Below are positions 31,549-42,461 of a stretch of DNA of 57,366 bases, one piece after another (positions within the stretch are counted from its first letter, which is position 1; each line of letters begins with the position of its first letter). The position numbers and the translations under genes were made by a program. The DNA comes from Peptococcus niger. GTDB lineage: Bacteria > Bacillota > Peptococcia > Peptococcales > Peptococcaceae. The DNA is taken from the NCBI RefSeq assembly GCF_900101835.1, contig NZ_FNAF01000011.1:1-57366 (forward strand). Direction: 5' to 3'. Under the pieces are notes generated by a model. That model ran no database searches. It saw only the letters and a list, made by a program, of their open reading frames with translations, and had not been told where the DNA came from.

Positions 31549-33977
31549 TAGGCTTCCTCTTCAATAATGCGGGCCATGCCGACCACTTCGTCGTCGCCTT
31601 CCAGATTCATCATGGTGACGCCCTGGGTGGCCCGGCCGGTCTGGGAAATATCGTTGACCGCAAAGCGAATCAGGGTCCCCTCCCGGCTGATGCTCATCAC
31701 TTCTTCGCCGTCACGGACGACCAGGGCCTGGACCAAACGCTTGCCCCGCTTGCCGAGTTTGACGGTAAAGACCCCTTTACCGCCGCGTTTTTGCAGGCTG
31801 TACTCGGTCAGCTCGGTCCGTTTGCCGAAGCCTTTTTCGGTGATGACCAAGAGGCTGGCATCGTCTTGGACGATGTCCATGGTAATGACCCGGTCACTGC
31901 CTGTCAGGCGAATGCCCTTGACCCCGGCGGTGTAGCGACCTGTCGGCCGGACATCTTCTTCATTAAAGCGGATGGCGTAACCGCCCTCGGTGACGATGAT
32001 CAGTTCATCTTCACCGGCGGTGAGTTTGACCGCCACCACTTCATCGTCTTCATCTAGACGAATGGCCAGAATCCCGTCCTTCCGGTTGGTTTCATAATCG
32101 GCTAAGGCGGTTTTCTTGACCATGCCTTTTTTGGTGACAGCGGTTAAAAAGCGGTCATCAAAATCGCGCAGGGCAATGACCGTGGCCACCGTTTCTCCCG
32201 GCTGCAGGTTCAGCAGGTTGATGATCGCCATCCCCTTACCGGTACGGCCGCTTTCCGGAATGTCAAAGGCCCGGAGGCGGAGGACCCGGCCGGTATTGGT
32301 GAAGAAGAGGAGCTGGTGGTGGGTGGTGGTGATGAAGATTTCCTCAATCCAGTCCTCTTCCTTCATTTTAGCGGACGATACGCCCCGGCCGCCCCGTTTT
32401 TGGCTCTTATAGGCGTCCATGGGCATCCGTTTGACATAGCCGTCATGGGAGAGGGTGATGACCATGTCCTCATCGGCAATCAAATCGAGAATGTTCATAT
32501 CCTGGTCGTCAAAGGAAATTTCCGTCCGCCGGTCATCCCCGTATTTATCGGCGATTTCCGTCAGTTCTTCGGCGATGATCTGACGGACCAGGTTGATGTC
32601 TGCCAAAACGGACTTGTAATAGGCAATCCGTTCCCGTAATTCGGCCAGCTCTTCTTCTAACTTGGTCACGTTCAGTCCTTGCAGACGGCGCAGCTGCATC
32701 TCAATGACCGCCTGTGCCTGGCGGTCACTCAGGCCGAAGGCTTCGCCCAGGCGGGCCTTACTTTCCGCATCGTCATAGGAGGACCGGATAATCCGAATCA
32801 CTTCGTCAATATTGTCCACGGCAATTTTCAAGCCCTCAACGATGTGGGCCCGTTCTTCCGCCTTGCGCAAATCGTACTTGGTGCGACGGATGATGATGTT
32901 TTCCTGGTGGTCCAGGTAGTAGGCAATCATCTGCCGCAAGTTCAGGATTTTCGGCTCGCCGCCCACCAGGGCCAGCATAATGACCCCAAAGTTGTCCTGC
33001 AACTGGGTGTGTTTAAAGAGCAGGTTGAGCATGACCCGCGGGTTCACGTCCCGGCGTAATTCAACCACAACCCGTAAACCGTTGCGGTCGCTCTCATCCC
33101 GCAGATCGGTAATCCCGTCCAGGACCTTATCCCGTGCCAGTTCGGCAATTTTTGTAATCAGGCGGGCCTTATTCACCTGGTAGGGGATTTCCGTCACCAC
33201 AATCCGGTGCTTACCGCCGCTCATTTTTTCAATGGCGGTTCGGGCCCGGACGGTGATGCTGCCCCGCCCGGTTTGATAGGCGCTGCGAATGCCCTCGGTC
33301 CCCATGATGATGGCACCGGTTGGAAAATCCGGGCCCTTTACTTTTTGATAGAGGCTTTCATCAGAGACCTCCGGGTCTTCAATCATGGCCAGGACCGCAT
33401 CGGTGATGTTGCGTAAATTATGGGGGGGAATGTTGGTCGCCATGCCCACGGCAATCCCGGAAGACCCGTTGACCAAAAGGTTAGGAAAGCGGGCCGGCAA
33501 GACCGTCGGTTCCTGCATGGTGTTGTCATAGTTTGGCGTGTAATCAACGGTTTCCTTGTCAATATCTCGCAGCATTTCCCGGGCCAGCCGGCTCATGCGC
33601 GCTTCCGTATACCGCATGGCCGCGGCCTGGTAGCCGTCAATATTCCCAAAGTTCCCCTGCCCGTCCACCAGGGGGTAGCGCATAGCAAAGGGCTGCTCCA
33701 TCCGCACCATGGCATCGTAACAGGCCGAGTCCCCGTGTGGGTGCAGGTGCCCCAGCACATAGCCGACGATATTGGCGCTTTTGACGGTGGGTTTATCCGG
33801 TGTAAAGCCGGCCTTATGCATGCCGAAAAGAATGCGGCGATGAACCGGTTTCAACCCGTCTCGCACATCCGGTAGGGCACGTGATGTGATGACGCTCATG
33901 GAATATTCCAAAAAGGACGTTTTCATTTCTTCAACCAAATGAACGGGCCTAATGCTCCCATGGGTGTAATTTTCCAA
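31548..33977 (-). CDS. gyrA: DNA gyrase subunit A
   Basis: An 809-residue GyrA. The N-terminal breakage-reunion domain has ALPDVRDGLKPVHRRIL, LGHLHPHGDSACYDAMVRM and the catalytic Tyr at about 123 in AMRYTEARM. The C-terminal part has the GyrA beta-pinwheel, including the GyrA box region QKRGGRGVS and several repeated blades. Residues equivalent to E. coli Ser83 and Asp87 are Ser84 and Asp88, the quinolone-sensitive type. The start is TTG 33977, 7 bases behind AAAGGAGG; a GTG at 33995 is inside the ribosome site. It follows gyrB by 29 bases. Confidence 0.97.
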   Translation of the reverse strand: MENYTHGSIRPVHLVEEMKTSFLEYSMSVITSRALPDVRDGLKPVHRRILFGMHKAGFTPDKPTVKSANIVGYVLGHLHPHGDSACYDAMVRMEQPFAMRYPLVDGQGNFGNIDGYQAAAMRYTEARMSRLAREMLRDIDKETVDYTPNYDNTMQEPTVLPARFPNLLVNGSSGIAVGMATNIPPHNLRNITDAVLAMIEDPEVSDESLYQKVKGPDFPTGAIIMGTEGIRSAYQTGRGSITVRARTAIEKMSGGKHRIVVTEIPYQVNKARLITKIAELARDKVLDGITDLRDESDRNGLRVVVELRRDVNPRVMLNLLFKHTQLQDNFGVIMLALVGGEPKILNLRQMIAYYLDHQENIIIRRTKYDLRKAEERAHIVEGLKIAVDNIDEVIRIIRSSYDDAESKARLGEAFGLSDRQAQAVIEMQLRRLQGLNVTKLEEELAELRERIAYYKSVLADINLVRQIIAEELTEIADKYGDDRRTEISFDDQDMNILDLIADEDMVITLSHDGYVKRMPMDAYKSQKRGGRGVSSAKMKEEDWIEEIFITTTHHQLLFFTNTGRVLRLRAFDIPESGRTGKGMAIINLLNLQPGETVATVIALRDFDDRFLTAVTKKGMVKKTALADYETNRKDGILAIRLDEDDEVVAVKLTAGEDELIIVTEGGYAIRFNEEDVRPTGRYTAGVKGIRLTGSDRVITMDIVQDDASLLVITEKGFGKRTELTEYSLQKRGGKGVFTVKLGKRGKRLVQALVVRDGEEVMSISREGTLIRFAVNDISQTGRATQGVTMMNLEGDDEVVGMARIIEEEA

Positions 33978-34006
33978 AAAGCTTCCTCCTTTCACCTGTC
34001 ACCGGT

Positions 34007-36100
<2,094 letters not shown>

Positions 36101-37222
36101 TTATTGTTTTGGAATGATTTTTCCCTCTTTAATAGAAAAAACCTTTCCATTTTTAAATAAATCATATCTTAGATCCAAATGGGTACTGCTGATAAAGGTC
36201 TGAAGCCCTCGGCTGATGACCGATTCCAGCAGGAGACGTTGCCGGCTGGGATCCAGTTCGCTCAAGACGTCATCCAAGAGCAAAATCGGCCGTGACCCGC
36301 AGCTGTCTGTGATGACTGCCACTTCCGCCAATTTAAGCGCCAAAATGGCCGTTCGTTGTTGACCCTGACTGCCAAAGGCCCGCAGTTCTTCCTGGTGGGC
36401 GTAAAAGACCAAGTCATCTCGGTGGGGCCCCAGCCCGGTGCTGCCGGCCTGGATGTCCTCCTTTTGACGGTCGGTCAAGGCCTGTAAAAAAACCTCTTCC
36501 AGGTCTGCCGCCCCTTCATTTTTAATCCCGGCCCCTAGGGAAGACTGGTAGGTCAGGTTAAAGCCGCTTTGCTGGGCCATATACTCATGCACCTGCCGGG
36601 CCCGCGGCACCAGGCGACGTAAAAAAGCCAACCGCTCGGCCACCAAATAAGCACCGCTGTGGGCCAGTTTACGGTCCCAGACGGATAAATGGTCTGCCGG
36701 CGCCCGCCGGGCCCGGACATCTTTTAAGAGCTCATTGCGTTGGGCCAAGAGCCGCCGGTAGGTCCGGCGCTCCAGGTCGTAGGCCGGGCTGATCAAGCCC
36801 AGTTCCCGGTCTAAAAACCGGCGCCTTTCCTCCGGAGACCCCTTGATAATCGCCAAATCATCCGGCGTAAATAAGACCGCCAGCAAGCGGTCGGGCATAT
36901 CCTGCAGCTGGCGGTAGGCCACGCCATTGAGCTGCCAGCGTTTGGCATGACCGTTAAAGGCCAGCTGGAGGGGCAGGCGACGGGCGCTGTTATCCGGCTG
37001 GATAAGGGCCTTCAGCCGCGCCGCCTGGGCCCCGTGTAAAATCAATTCTTTATCTTTGGCGGCCCGAAAGCCGTGTCCTGTGGATAGGGTGTAGAGGCTT
37101 TCAATTAAATTTGTTTTGCCCTGGCCATTGGCGCCGATGAGCAAGTTCAAAATCGGCGCAAAGGTCACATCTGCCTGCTGGTAATTGCGAAATTGAGCCA
37201 GCCACAACCTTTGAACCGCCAT
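36101..37222 (-). CDS. recF: DNA replication and repair protein RecF
   Basis: A 373-residue SMC-like ATPase. Walker A GANGQGKTNLIESL is near residue 30; the signature and Walker B occur near the C-terminus (LLLDDVLSELDPSRQ), and RAFGSQGQQRTAILALKLAEV is typical for RecF. It loads RecA at gaps with RecO/RecR. The ATG overlaps the dnaN stop (TAATG). The small S4-domain gene (rlbA/yaaA) that separates dnaN and recF in many Firmicutes is absent here. Confidence 0.96.
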   Translation of the reverse strand: MAVQRLWLAQFRNYQQADVTFAPILNLLIGANGQGKTNLIESLYTLSTGHGFRAAKDKELILHGAQAARLKALIQPDNSARRLPLQLAFNGHAKRWQLNGVAYRQLQDMPDRLLAVLFTPDDLAIIKGSPEERRRFLDRELGLISPAYDLERRTYRRLLAQRNELLKDVRARRAPADHLSVWDRKLAHSGAYLVAERLAFLRRLVPRARQVHEYMAQQSGFNLTYQSSLGAGIKNEGAADLEEVFLQALTDRQKEDIQAGSTGLGPHRDDLVFYAHQEELRAFGSQGQQRTAILALKLAEVAVITDSCGSRPILLLDDVLSELDPSRQRLLLESVISRGLQTFISSTHLDLRYDLFKNGKVFSIKEGKIIPKQ

Positions 37223-38334
37223 TAGCGGCGTAAAGGCAGCAAGAGATAGAGGTACTTGTCAGCCGCCTGCGGTTTTACCACACAAGGGCCCATAGACCCG
37301 TTAAAGGTCAGGTCCAAGTGGCTGTCTTCCATGGCCTTTAAGGCCTCAGAAAGGTAGCGGGCGTTAAAGGAAATATCCACCGTTTCCCCTTCCTGGTAGA
37401 CCGGCAAATTTTCATCCACTTTCCCAAATTCGCTGGCGGTGGCAATGTGGAGGAGGTTGTTTTCAATGTGAAAGGTCACCACCAGGGTCCCGTCCTTTTC
37501 CCGGCTAAAGAGGCTGGCCCGGTCCAAGGCTTCTAACAAGGGCTTCCGTTCCAACTTCACATACGTTTGCCAGCCGCTGGGAATCACCTTGTCAAAAGGC
37601 GGGAAATCCCCCCGGATCCGCTGGGCCAAGAGGCGGACATTGGCCGTTTTAAAGAGCACCTGCCGGTCGGAAATTTCCATTTCAAAGGGATCTTCTTCAG
37701 CGGCCACAATCCGGGCCCACTCATTTAAGGCCCGGACCGGAATAATCAAGTCAAAATTGTCCCCGCTCTTATTGTTCAGCACCGTGATTTTTTTGGCCAG
37801 GCGGAAGCTGTCCGTTCCGACAATGGTCAATTCATGGCCGCGGATTTGAAACAAGAGCCCGGTAAAGACCGGCCGCACCTCGTCCGCATTGACGGTAAAG
37901 GCCGTATGACTGATTGCTTCGCAAAAATCTTTGGCGGCCATGGTCAGCTCTGCCGGGTCTTTTTCCGGCGCAAAACCGGGATATTCCCGTCCCGGCCAGC
38001 CGTACAAGTCGGCGGTGTTATCCCCATAGCTGATGGTCATGTGGTCTGACCCGTCTTGACTGGTATTTTTGAAAACAATCCGGCCTGCCGGCAGGCGGCG
38101 GACCAGGTCTGTAAAGCCCCGCCCCTGGACGATGGTTTCACCCGGTTCAATCACCTCAACCGGTAAGGTGACCTCCAGCCGGACTTCTAAATCGGAGGCG
38201 GTCATGGTCAATTGGCCGTCGGCGCAGACCAGGTGAATACCGGACAGGACAGCCATGGTGTTTTTGGCACTTAGGGCCCGTTGGACGATTTGCAGTGCAT
38301 CTGTCAGATTTTCTTTTACAGCTGAAAAATGCAT
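37222..38334 (-). CDS. dnaN: DNA polymerase III beta subunit (sliding clamp)
   Basis: A 370-residue clamp. It starts MHFSAVKENLTDALQIVQRALSAKNTMAVLSGIHL, has the three-domain pattern, FTGLLFQIRGHELTIVGTDSFRLA in domain 2, and ends with MGPCVVKPQAADKYLYLLLPLRR, where most members have VMPIR-type C-termini. It encircles DNA and tethers polymerase. It is 387 bases from dnaA, across a block of DnaA boxes, and directly coupled to recF. Confidence 0.97.
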   Translation of the reverse strand: MHFSAVKENLTDALQIVQRALSAKNTMAVLSGIHLVCADGQLTMTASDLEVRLEVTLPVEVIEPGETIVQGRGFTDLVRRLPAGRIVFKNTSQDGSDHMTISYGDNTADLYGWPGREYPGFAPEKDPAELTMAAKDFCEAISHTAFTVNADEVRPVFTGLLFQIRGHELTIVGTDSFRLAKKITVLNNKSGDNFDLIIPVRALNEWARIVAAEEDPFEMEISDRQVLFKTANVRLLAQRIRGDFPPFDKVIPSGWQTYVKLERKPLLEALDRASLFSREKDGTLVVTFHIENNLLHIATASEFGKVDENLPVYQEGETVDISFNARYLSEALKAMEDSHLDLTFNGSMGPCVVKPQAADKYLYLLLPLRR

Positions 38335-38721
38335 GTGACGCTCCCTTCTTCATCTTCAGGATAATCTTAGTAGTAGCAGTAGTAGGCAGGGTGGATATGT
38401 GGATAAGCGGGGAAAAGCCTCAGCAGACCCCCTTATTTGCCTGAGGATAAACCTATGGATAAGGGCCCCTTCTTGTCCACAGTATCCACTGAAAAAATTA
38501 AAATGGGGATAAGCGTCGCTTTTTCCACAACTTATCCCCAGAAAAGACCACAAGTGGGCAAGCGGCTCTGGCAAGCGAAAAAGACTTTTAAGTCAGGTAG
38601 CTTTTTATTTATCCACATAAGTGTGGATAAATATGTGGACAAGAAAGGGCTTAACCATGTGTTTTATTGATATTTTCCACTTTTTGTGTAAAAAATAAAT
38701 AAAACATTCGTTTATCCACAA
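38335..38721. other. Origin sub-region 1: DnaA-box cluster between dnaA and dnaN
   Basis: Four exact DnaA boxes (TTATCCACA or complement) at 38398-38406, 38609-38617, 38622-38630 and 38712-38720. One-mismatch boxes lie at 38454-38462, 38473-38481, 38521-38529, 38532-38540 and 38634-38642. The pair at 38609-38630 faces inward with 4 bases between. No gene is supported here; a 77-codon rightward frame is a by-product of the repeated boxes. With 40108-40736 this forms a bipartite oriC. Confidence 0.85.
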
Positions 38722-40107
38722 CTATTCACCGCGCAAGACTTTTTTTAAATTATGGACGGTGGCCTTTACTGCCGGATCTTTTTTGATTTCCCCGTCTATT
38801 TTTTCAATGGCGTGAATCACGGTCGTGTGGTCTCTGCCACCAAAAATTTCCCCGATTTTTGGCAGGCTCATATCGGTTAAGTCACGACAGAGGTACATGG
38901 CCACCTGTCGCGGAAAAACAATGTTGCGATTTCGTTTTTTACCGATCAAGTCATCCAACCGGACCCCGTAAGTATCGCAAATCTGGGACTGAATGCTTTC
39001 CCCGGTGATGTTTTTTTCAGCACCGATTTCGACATATTGTTCCAAGAAATCTTTGGCCAGGTCCAAGGTTAGGGGGAGGTTGTTCATGGTGGCGTAGGAA
39101 GTGAGGGATAAGAGGGCCCCCTCGAGTTCCCGGATATTCGTTTCCATGTGTTCGGCCATAAAGGCGGTGATGTCATTGGAGACCTCTTTGTGGTCCATCT
39201 GGGCTTTTTTGCGCAAGATGGCAATCCGCGTTTCCAAATCAGGCGGCTGAATGTCTGTAATAAGCCCCCATTCAAACCGGGTGCGCAAACGCTCCTCTAA
39301 TGTAGGAATTTCTTTCGGCGTCCGGTCTGAGGAAATGACAATCTGCTTATTTTTTTCATATAATTCATTGAAGGTATGGAAAAATTCTTCCTGGGTCCCT
39401 TCTTTTTTCGCTAAAAATTGAATGTCGTCGATTAAGAGCAAGTCTGCCTGCCGGTATTTATCCCGGAAGGTGTTGGGCCTGTTGTCGCGAATGGAATCGA
39501 TCAGTTCATTGGTAAATTTTTCGCTGGACACATAGATAATATTCGCCTTTGGCTGGGCCTTAATAATATGGTGGGCAATGGCGTGCATTAAGTGGGTCTT
39601 GCCCAATCCGGACCCTCCGTAAATAAAGAGGGGATTGTAAACTTTTTTATCGTTTAAGTCCATGGCCATGCCTTCTGCAATGGCCAGACTGGCGGCGTGG
39701 GCAAATTGGTTGGACTTGCCCACCACGAAATTTTCAAAGGTATTTTGGGTATTGATCCGGTATTCCCCCATCAGGACCATGGGCGGTTCTTCCTGGAGGG
39801 CCGGCCGGGCCGCTTCGGCCACCTTTGGCAAATCAAGCTTGGCCAGGTCCTCTTCAAAGGGGATAATCTTTACCTTGACGTCATTTTCGCCACTTTCTTG
39901 GGCAATCAGCCGCTCTAAAGTCCGCAAATGGGCCGGCGGCATCATTTCCGCCTTCATGGCATCTCCGGCGGCTAAAATATAAGTGCCTTCATAGTAACCG
40001 GCGAGGGTCATATTTTTAAAAAAGGTATCATAAGTCGGCAGGTTCACTTCATTTTCTAAGCTGACCATGACCCCTTGCCAAATGCCTTGATAATGCTCCT
40101 TGGTCAT
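38722..40107 (-). CDS. dnaA: Chromosomal replication initiator DnaA
   Basis: A 461-residue DnaA. Domain I is about 1-85, then a short linker. The AAA+ domain III (NTFENFVVGKSNQFAHAASL) has Walker A GGSGLGKTHLMHAI and Walker B LLIDDIQFLA. Domain IV has the DnaA signature GEIFGGRDHTTVIHAIEKI, which contacts DnaA boxes. The ATG follows a GGAGG site. A DnaA box ends one base from its stop codon. It is transcribed away from rpmH, the usual Firmicutes layout. Confidence 0.98.
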   Translation of the reverse strand: MTKEHYQGIWQGVMVSLENEVNLPTYDTFFKNMTLAGYYEGTYILAAGDAMKAEMMPPAHLRTLERLIAQESGENDVKVKIIPFEEDLAKLDLPKVAEAARPALQEEPPMVLMGEYRINTQNTFENFVVGKSNQFAHAASLAIAEGMAMDLNDKKVYNPLFIYGGSGLGKTHLMHAIAHHIIKAQPKANIIYVSSEKFTNELIDSIRDNRPNTFRDKYRQADLLLIDDIQFLAKKEGTQEEFFHTFNELYEKNKQIVISSDRTPKEIPTLEERLRTRFEWGLITDIQPPDLETRIAILRKKAQMDHKEVSNDITAFMAEHMETNIRELEGALLSLTSYATMNNLPLTLDLAKDFLEQYVEIGAEKNITGESIQSQICDTYGVRLDDLIGKKRNRNIVFPRQVAMYLCRDLTDMSLPKIGEIFGGRDHTTVIHAIEKIDGEIKKDPAVKATVHNLKKVLRGE

Positions 40108-40143
40108 ATATCCTCCGTTCTTTTTAATGAATAGCTACAAAAG

Positions 40144-40172
40144 ATCTTAAAAAAATAAGCTGGTCTCAGCAA
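40144..40172 (-). promoter_or_regulatory. Promoter of dnaA
   Basis: Reading leftward: TTGCTG (40172-40167), 17 bases, TAAGAT (40149-40144). DnaA boxes at 40213 and 40234 lie just upstream, fitting DnaA autoregulation. Confidence 0.6.
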
Positions 40173-40670
40173 ACCGTCCATCGACGGTGTATATAAAAAT
40201 ATTTAAATGTTTTTATCCACAAGAGGTCGCCTTTGTGGATAAAGATAAAGGGTGAATGAGTTAATGATAGCAAAACAAATCTGACTTATCAACAGATGGA
40301 CCGCGACCAAGGGAAAAATTTATATCAAGAAGTTAAATTAAAGGGGGAAAGGCCCCGTTAATATTAATAAAACGATATATAATGATAAAATATTTTCTCA
40401 AAACACAAAAAAATGGCTTAAAAGCCCGGTATAGATGAGAAAAGATAAGTCTTTCCACATTATCCACAAGTTGTTGATAAAGATAGAATCGCTTAATAAG
40501 GCCCATTAAAACATCTAAGTTATCCCCAATTTTAAATTTTATCCTGTGGATAATGTGGAAAAGTAGGGATAAGCGCTAGAATGAAAGCCTTACAGGCCCC
40601 TTTACTTTGGGGATAATTTGTTGAGAAAGGAAAAAACACCTTTAAAGGGGCATAAAATGCCGATTTATTC

Positions 40671-40706
40671 TTGACCGGCTATTTTAATTGACGTATAATA
40701 TACGTC
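40671..40706 (+). promoter_or_regulatory. Promoter of rpmH with palindrome over the -10 box
   Basis: TTGACC (40671-40676), 17 bases, TATAAT (40694-40699). The palindrome GACGTATAATATACGTC (40690-40706) is centred on the -10 box and perfect apart from its central base. It may be an operator or chance. Confidence 0.75.
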
Positions 40707-40736
40707 GTATGTAAAATTGGTCAGGAGGTGTCATGC

Positions 40737-40871
40737 ATGAAACGTACCTATCAACCGAAAAGAAGAAAACACCAACGCGTTCATGGTTTTCGCAAACGCA
40801 TGTTAACTAAAAACGGGCGCAACGTTTTAAAAAGAAGAAGAGCGAAAGGCAGAAAACGTCTCAGCGCGTAA
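40737..40871 (+). CDS. rpmH: 50S ribosomal protein L34
   Basis: A 44-residue basic protein starting [18 protein letters not shown] with the L34 hallmark and ending [13 protein letters not shown]. It binds 23S rRNA. The ATG at 40737 follows CAGGAGGTG. An ATG four bases upstream is out of frame. It leads the rnpA-yidD-yidC-jag cluster on the right side of the origin. Confidence 0.97.
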   Translation: MKRTYQPKRRKHQRVHGFRKRMLTKNGRNVLKRRRAKGRKRLSA

Positions 40872-40883
40872 CTTCATACTTTG

Positions 40884-40907
40884 AAGGCCCGAAGTGGCCT
40901 TTTTTTT
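40884..40907 (+). terminator. Terminator after rpmH
   Basis: AAGGCC with GGCCTT, 6-base loop, with T-run of eight. It may only partly terminate, since rnpA usually depends on read-through. Confidence 0.7.
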
Positions 40908-40954
40908 CACATTTAATTCAATAGCTTTGTCATTTATCCAAGAGAAGGGATATT

Positions 40955-41305
40955 GTGCTGCAAAAAGCCAATCGCTTACGGCATCCGGCAGCCTTTCAAG
41001 CCGTGTATAACCATAAAAAAAGTTTGGCCAACCGCCACCTGGTCTGCTACCTTCTGCCACGTGCTGACGGAGGAGCGACCCGGTTCGGGTTTTCAATATC
41101 CAAAAAAGTTGGCAAGGCGCACACCCGCAATCAATTAAAGCGTCGCCTGAGTGAAATAACCCGCCTGCACCTGGCGGACATTCGCTCCGGTTACGATGTG
41201 ATCATCATCGTTCGTCGCCCTGCGGTGGCCCTTTCTTATGCAGCGCTGCAAAAGGCTTATTTAACCTTGTTAGGTAAGGGAGGACTCTATGACGCTCCCC
41301 GCTAA
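40955..41305 (+). CDS. rnpA: Ribonuclease P protein component
   Basis: A 116-residue basic protein. [23 protein letters not shown] and the family motif [27 protein letters not shown] mark RnpA. It binds the RNase P RNA for tRNA 5-prime processing. The start is GTG 40955 behind GAAGG. It overlaps yidD by 17 bases. Confidence 0.95.
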   Translation: MLQKANRLRHPAAFQAVYNHKKSLANRHLVCYLLPRADGGATRFGFSISKKVGKAHTRNQLKRRLSEITRLHLADIRSGYDVIIIVRRPAVALSYAALQKAYLTLLGKGGLYDAPR

Positions 41306-41525
41306 AGCGGTTTTATGGCTTATCGGATTATACCGACGCTACCTGTCTCCATTAAAACCCACGCCGACTTGTCGCTTTATTCCTACTTGTTCCCAATATG
41401 CCTATGAAGCCGTTGCGCGTTTCGGTTTGGTCCGCGGCGGACTTTTAGCCCTCTGGCGGATCTGTCGCTGCAACCCCTTTTGCCGCGGCGGCTATGATCC
41501 GGTGCCCACAAAATTCGGGAGGTGA
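41289..41525 (+). CDS. yidD: Membrane protein insertion efficiency factor YidD
   Basis: A 78-residue protein with the YidD signature [31 protein letters not shown] and [13 protein letters not shown]. The three cysteine positions are conserved. It is a peripheral membrane protein that helps YidC. ATG lies inside the end of rnpA. Followed 27 bases later by yidC. Confidence 0.95.
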   Translation: MTLPAKAVLWLIGLYRRYLSPLKPTPTCRFIPTCSQYAYEAVARFGLVRGGLLALWRICRCNPFCRGGYDPVPTKFGR

Positions 41526-41552
41526 ATGCCTCATTTCTATTGAGGCCGGTCT

Positions 41553-42434
41553 TTGAACACATTAGTCCAATTTATGAAAAGCGCCATCGGCGTATTCTAT
41601 GATTTTACCCAAGTTGTCGGATTTCCGAGTTATGCCCTGGCCATCGTCCTGATCGGGGTCGTGGTGCGGATTTTGCTCTTCCCCCTATCCTTAAAACAAA
41701 TGAAATCCATGCTCGGCATGAGTGAAATTCAACCTGAACTGAAAGAAATTCAAGCCAAATACAGTGGCAACCGCGAAAAAATGAATGAAGAAATGCAGCG
41801 TCTGTACCAGGAATACGACGTCAACCCCATGGCAGGCTGCCTGCCCATCCTCATTCAAATGCCCATTTTGTATTCCTTGTTTCGGGCCTTGCGGACCTAT
41901 AAGTTTACGGAAAATGATGCTTTTTTCTGGATCCAACACTTAAACGATAAGGACCCCTATTTTATACTGCCGGTCGTCCTGGCCATTGTCATGTTTTTAC
42001 AACAACGCCTGGCCATGCCAAAGGGCAGCCCCATGGCCGATAACCCGTCCATGAAGGCCATGCTCTATGTCATGCCGGTCATGATGGGCTTTTTCGCCCT
42101 TCAGTTTCCCTCCGGTTTGTGCGTCTACTGGGTGACCACATCTGCCCTTATGATTTTCCAGCAAATCGTCATGAACAAACAGCGTAAAAAGGAACTGGAA
42201 AAACGTGCTGAAGAGCGGGCCAAACGCCAAGCTGAGCGGGAACAACGGGCCAAAGAAGAACGCTTAAAGGGGCAGAACCCCTCTAAGCGCAAGTCAAAAA
42301 AAGAATTAAAGGCCCTGCACAAAGCCAAAAAAGGGACCGGCTATAAAGCGCCGTCCAAATCCGGCGGCACAAAAGGTTTTGACCCGAACAATCCGAAAGC
42401 CGTCTACCGGCCGCCCGGAAAGAAGAAACATTAA
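41553..42434 (+). CDS. yidC: YidC/Oxa1-family membrane protein insertase
   Basis: A 293-residue insertase of the short Gram-positive type. Membrane helices lie at about 20-45, 95-115, 132-150, 170-185 and 188-208. The family blocks are LFPLSLKQMKSM, MNEEMQRLYQEYDVNPMAGCLPILIQMPIL and FPSGLCVYWVTTSAL. The conserved cytoplasmic loop arginine lies in helix 1 (VRILLFPLSLKQ). A ~75-residue Lys-rich C-terminal tail (residues ~212-293) may contact ribosomes. There is no lipobox, unlike SpoIIIJ of B. subtilis. Start TTG 41553. Confidence 0.95.
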   Translation: MNTLVQFMKSAIGVFYDFTQVVGFPSYALAIVLIGVVVRILLFPLSLKQMKSMLGMSEIQPELKEIQAKYSGNREKMNEEMQRLYQEYDVNPMAGCLPILIQMPILYSLFRALRTYKFTENDAFFWIQHLNDKDPYFILPVVLAIVMFLQQRLAMPKGSPMADNPSMKAMLYVMPVMMGFFALQFPSGLCVYWVTTSALMIFQQIVMNKQRKKELEKRAEERAKRQAEREQRAKEERLKGQNPSKRKSKKELKALHKAKKGTGYKAPSKSGGTKGFDPNNPKAVYRPPGKKKH

Positions 42435-42461
42435 GCTTAGTTGAGAAAGGAAGAGGCCCTT

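Larger units (their letters stand above)
40108..40736. other. Origin sub-region 2: DnaA-box cluster and AT-rich region between dnaA and rpmH
   Basis: Exact DnaA boxes at 40213-40221, 40234-40242, 40460-40468 and 40545-40553; one-mismatch boxes at 40286-40294, 40472-40480, 40520-40528 and 40608-40616. An AT-rich stretch at about 40320-40410 (TTAATATTAATAAAA and neighbours) is a candidate unwinding element. No gene is supported. It also carries the dnaA and rpmH promoters. Confidence 0.85.

Noticed and set aside
38437-38670. 77-codon rightward frame between dnaA and dnaN
   Set aside because: It reads through DnaA boxes and lacks a ribosome site; no domain.
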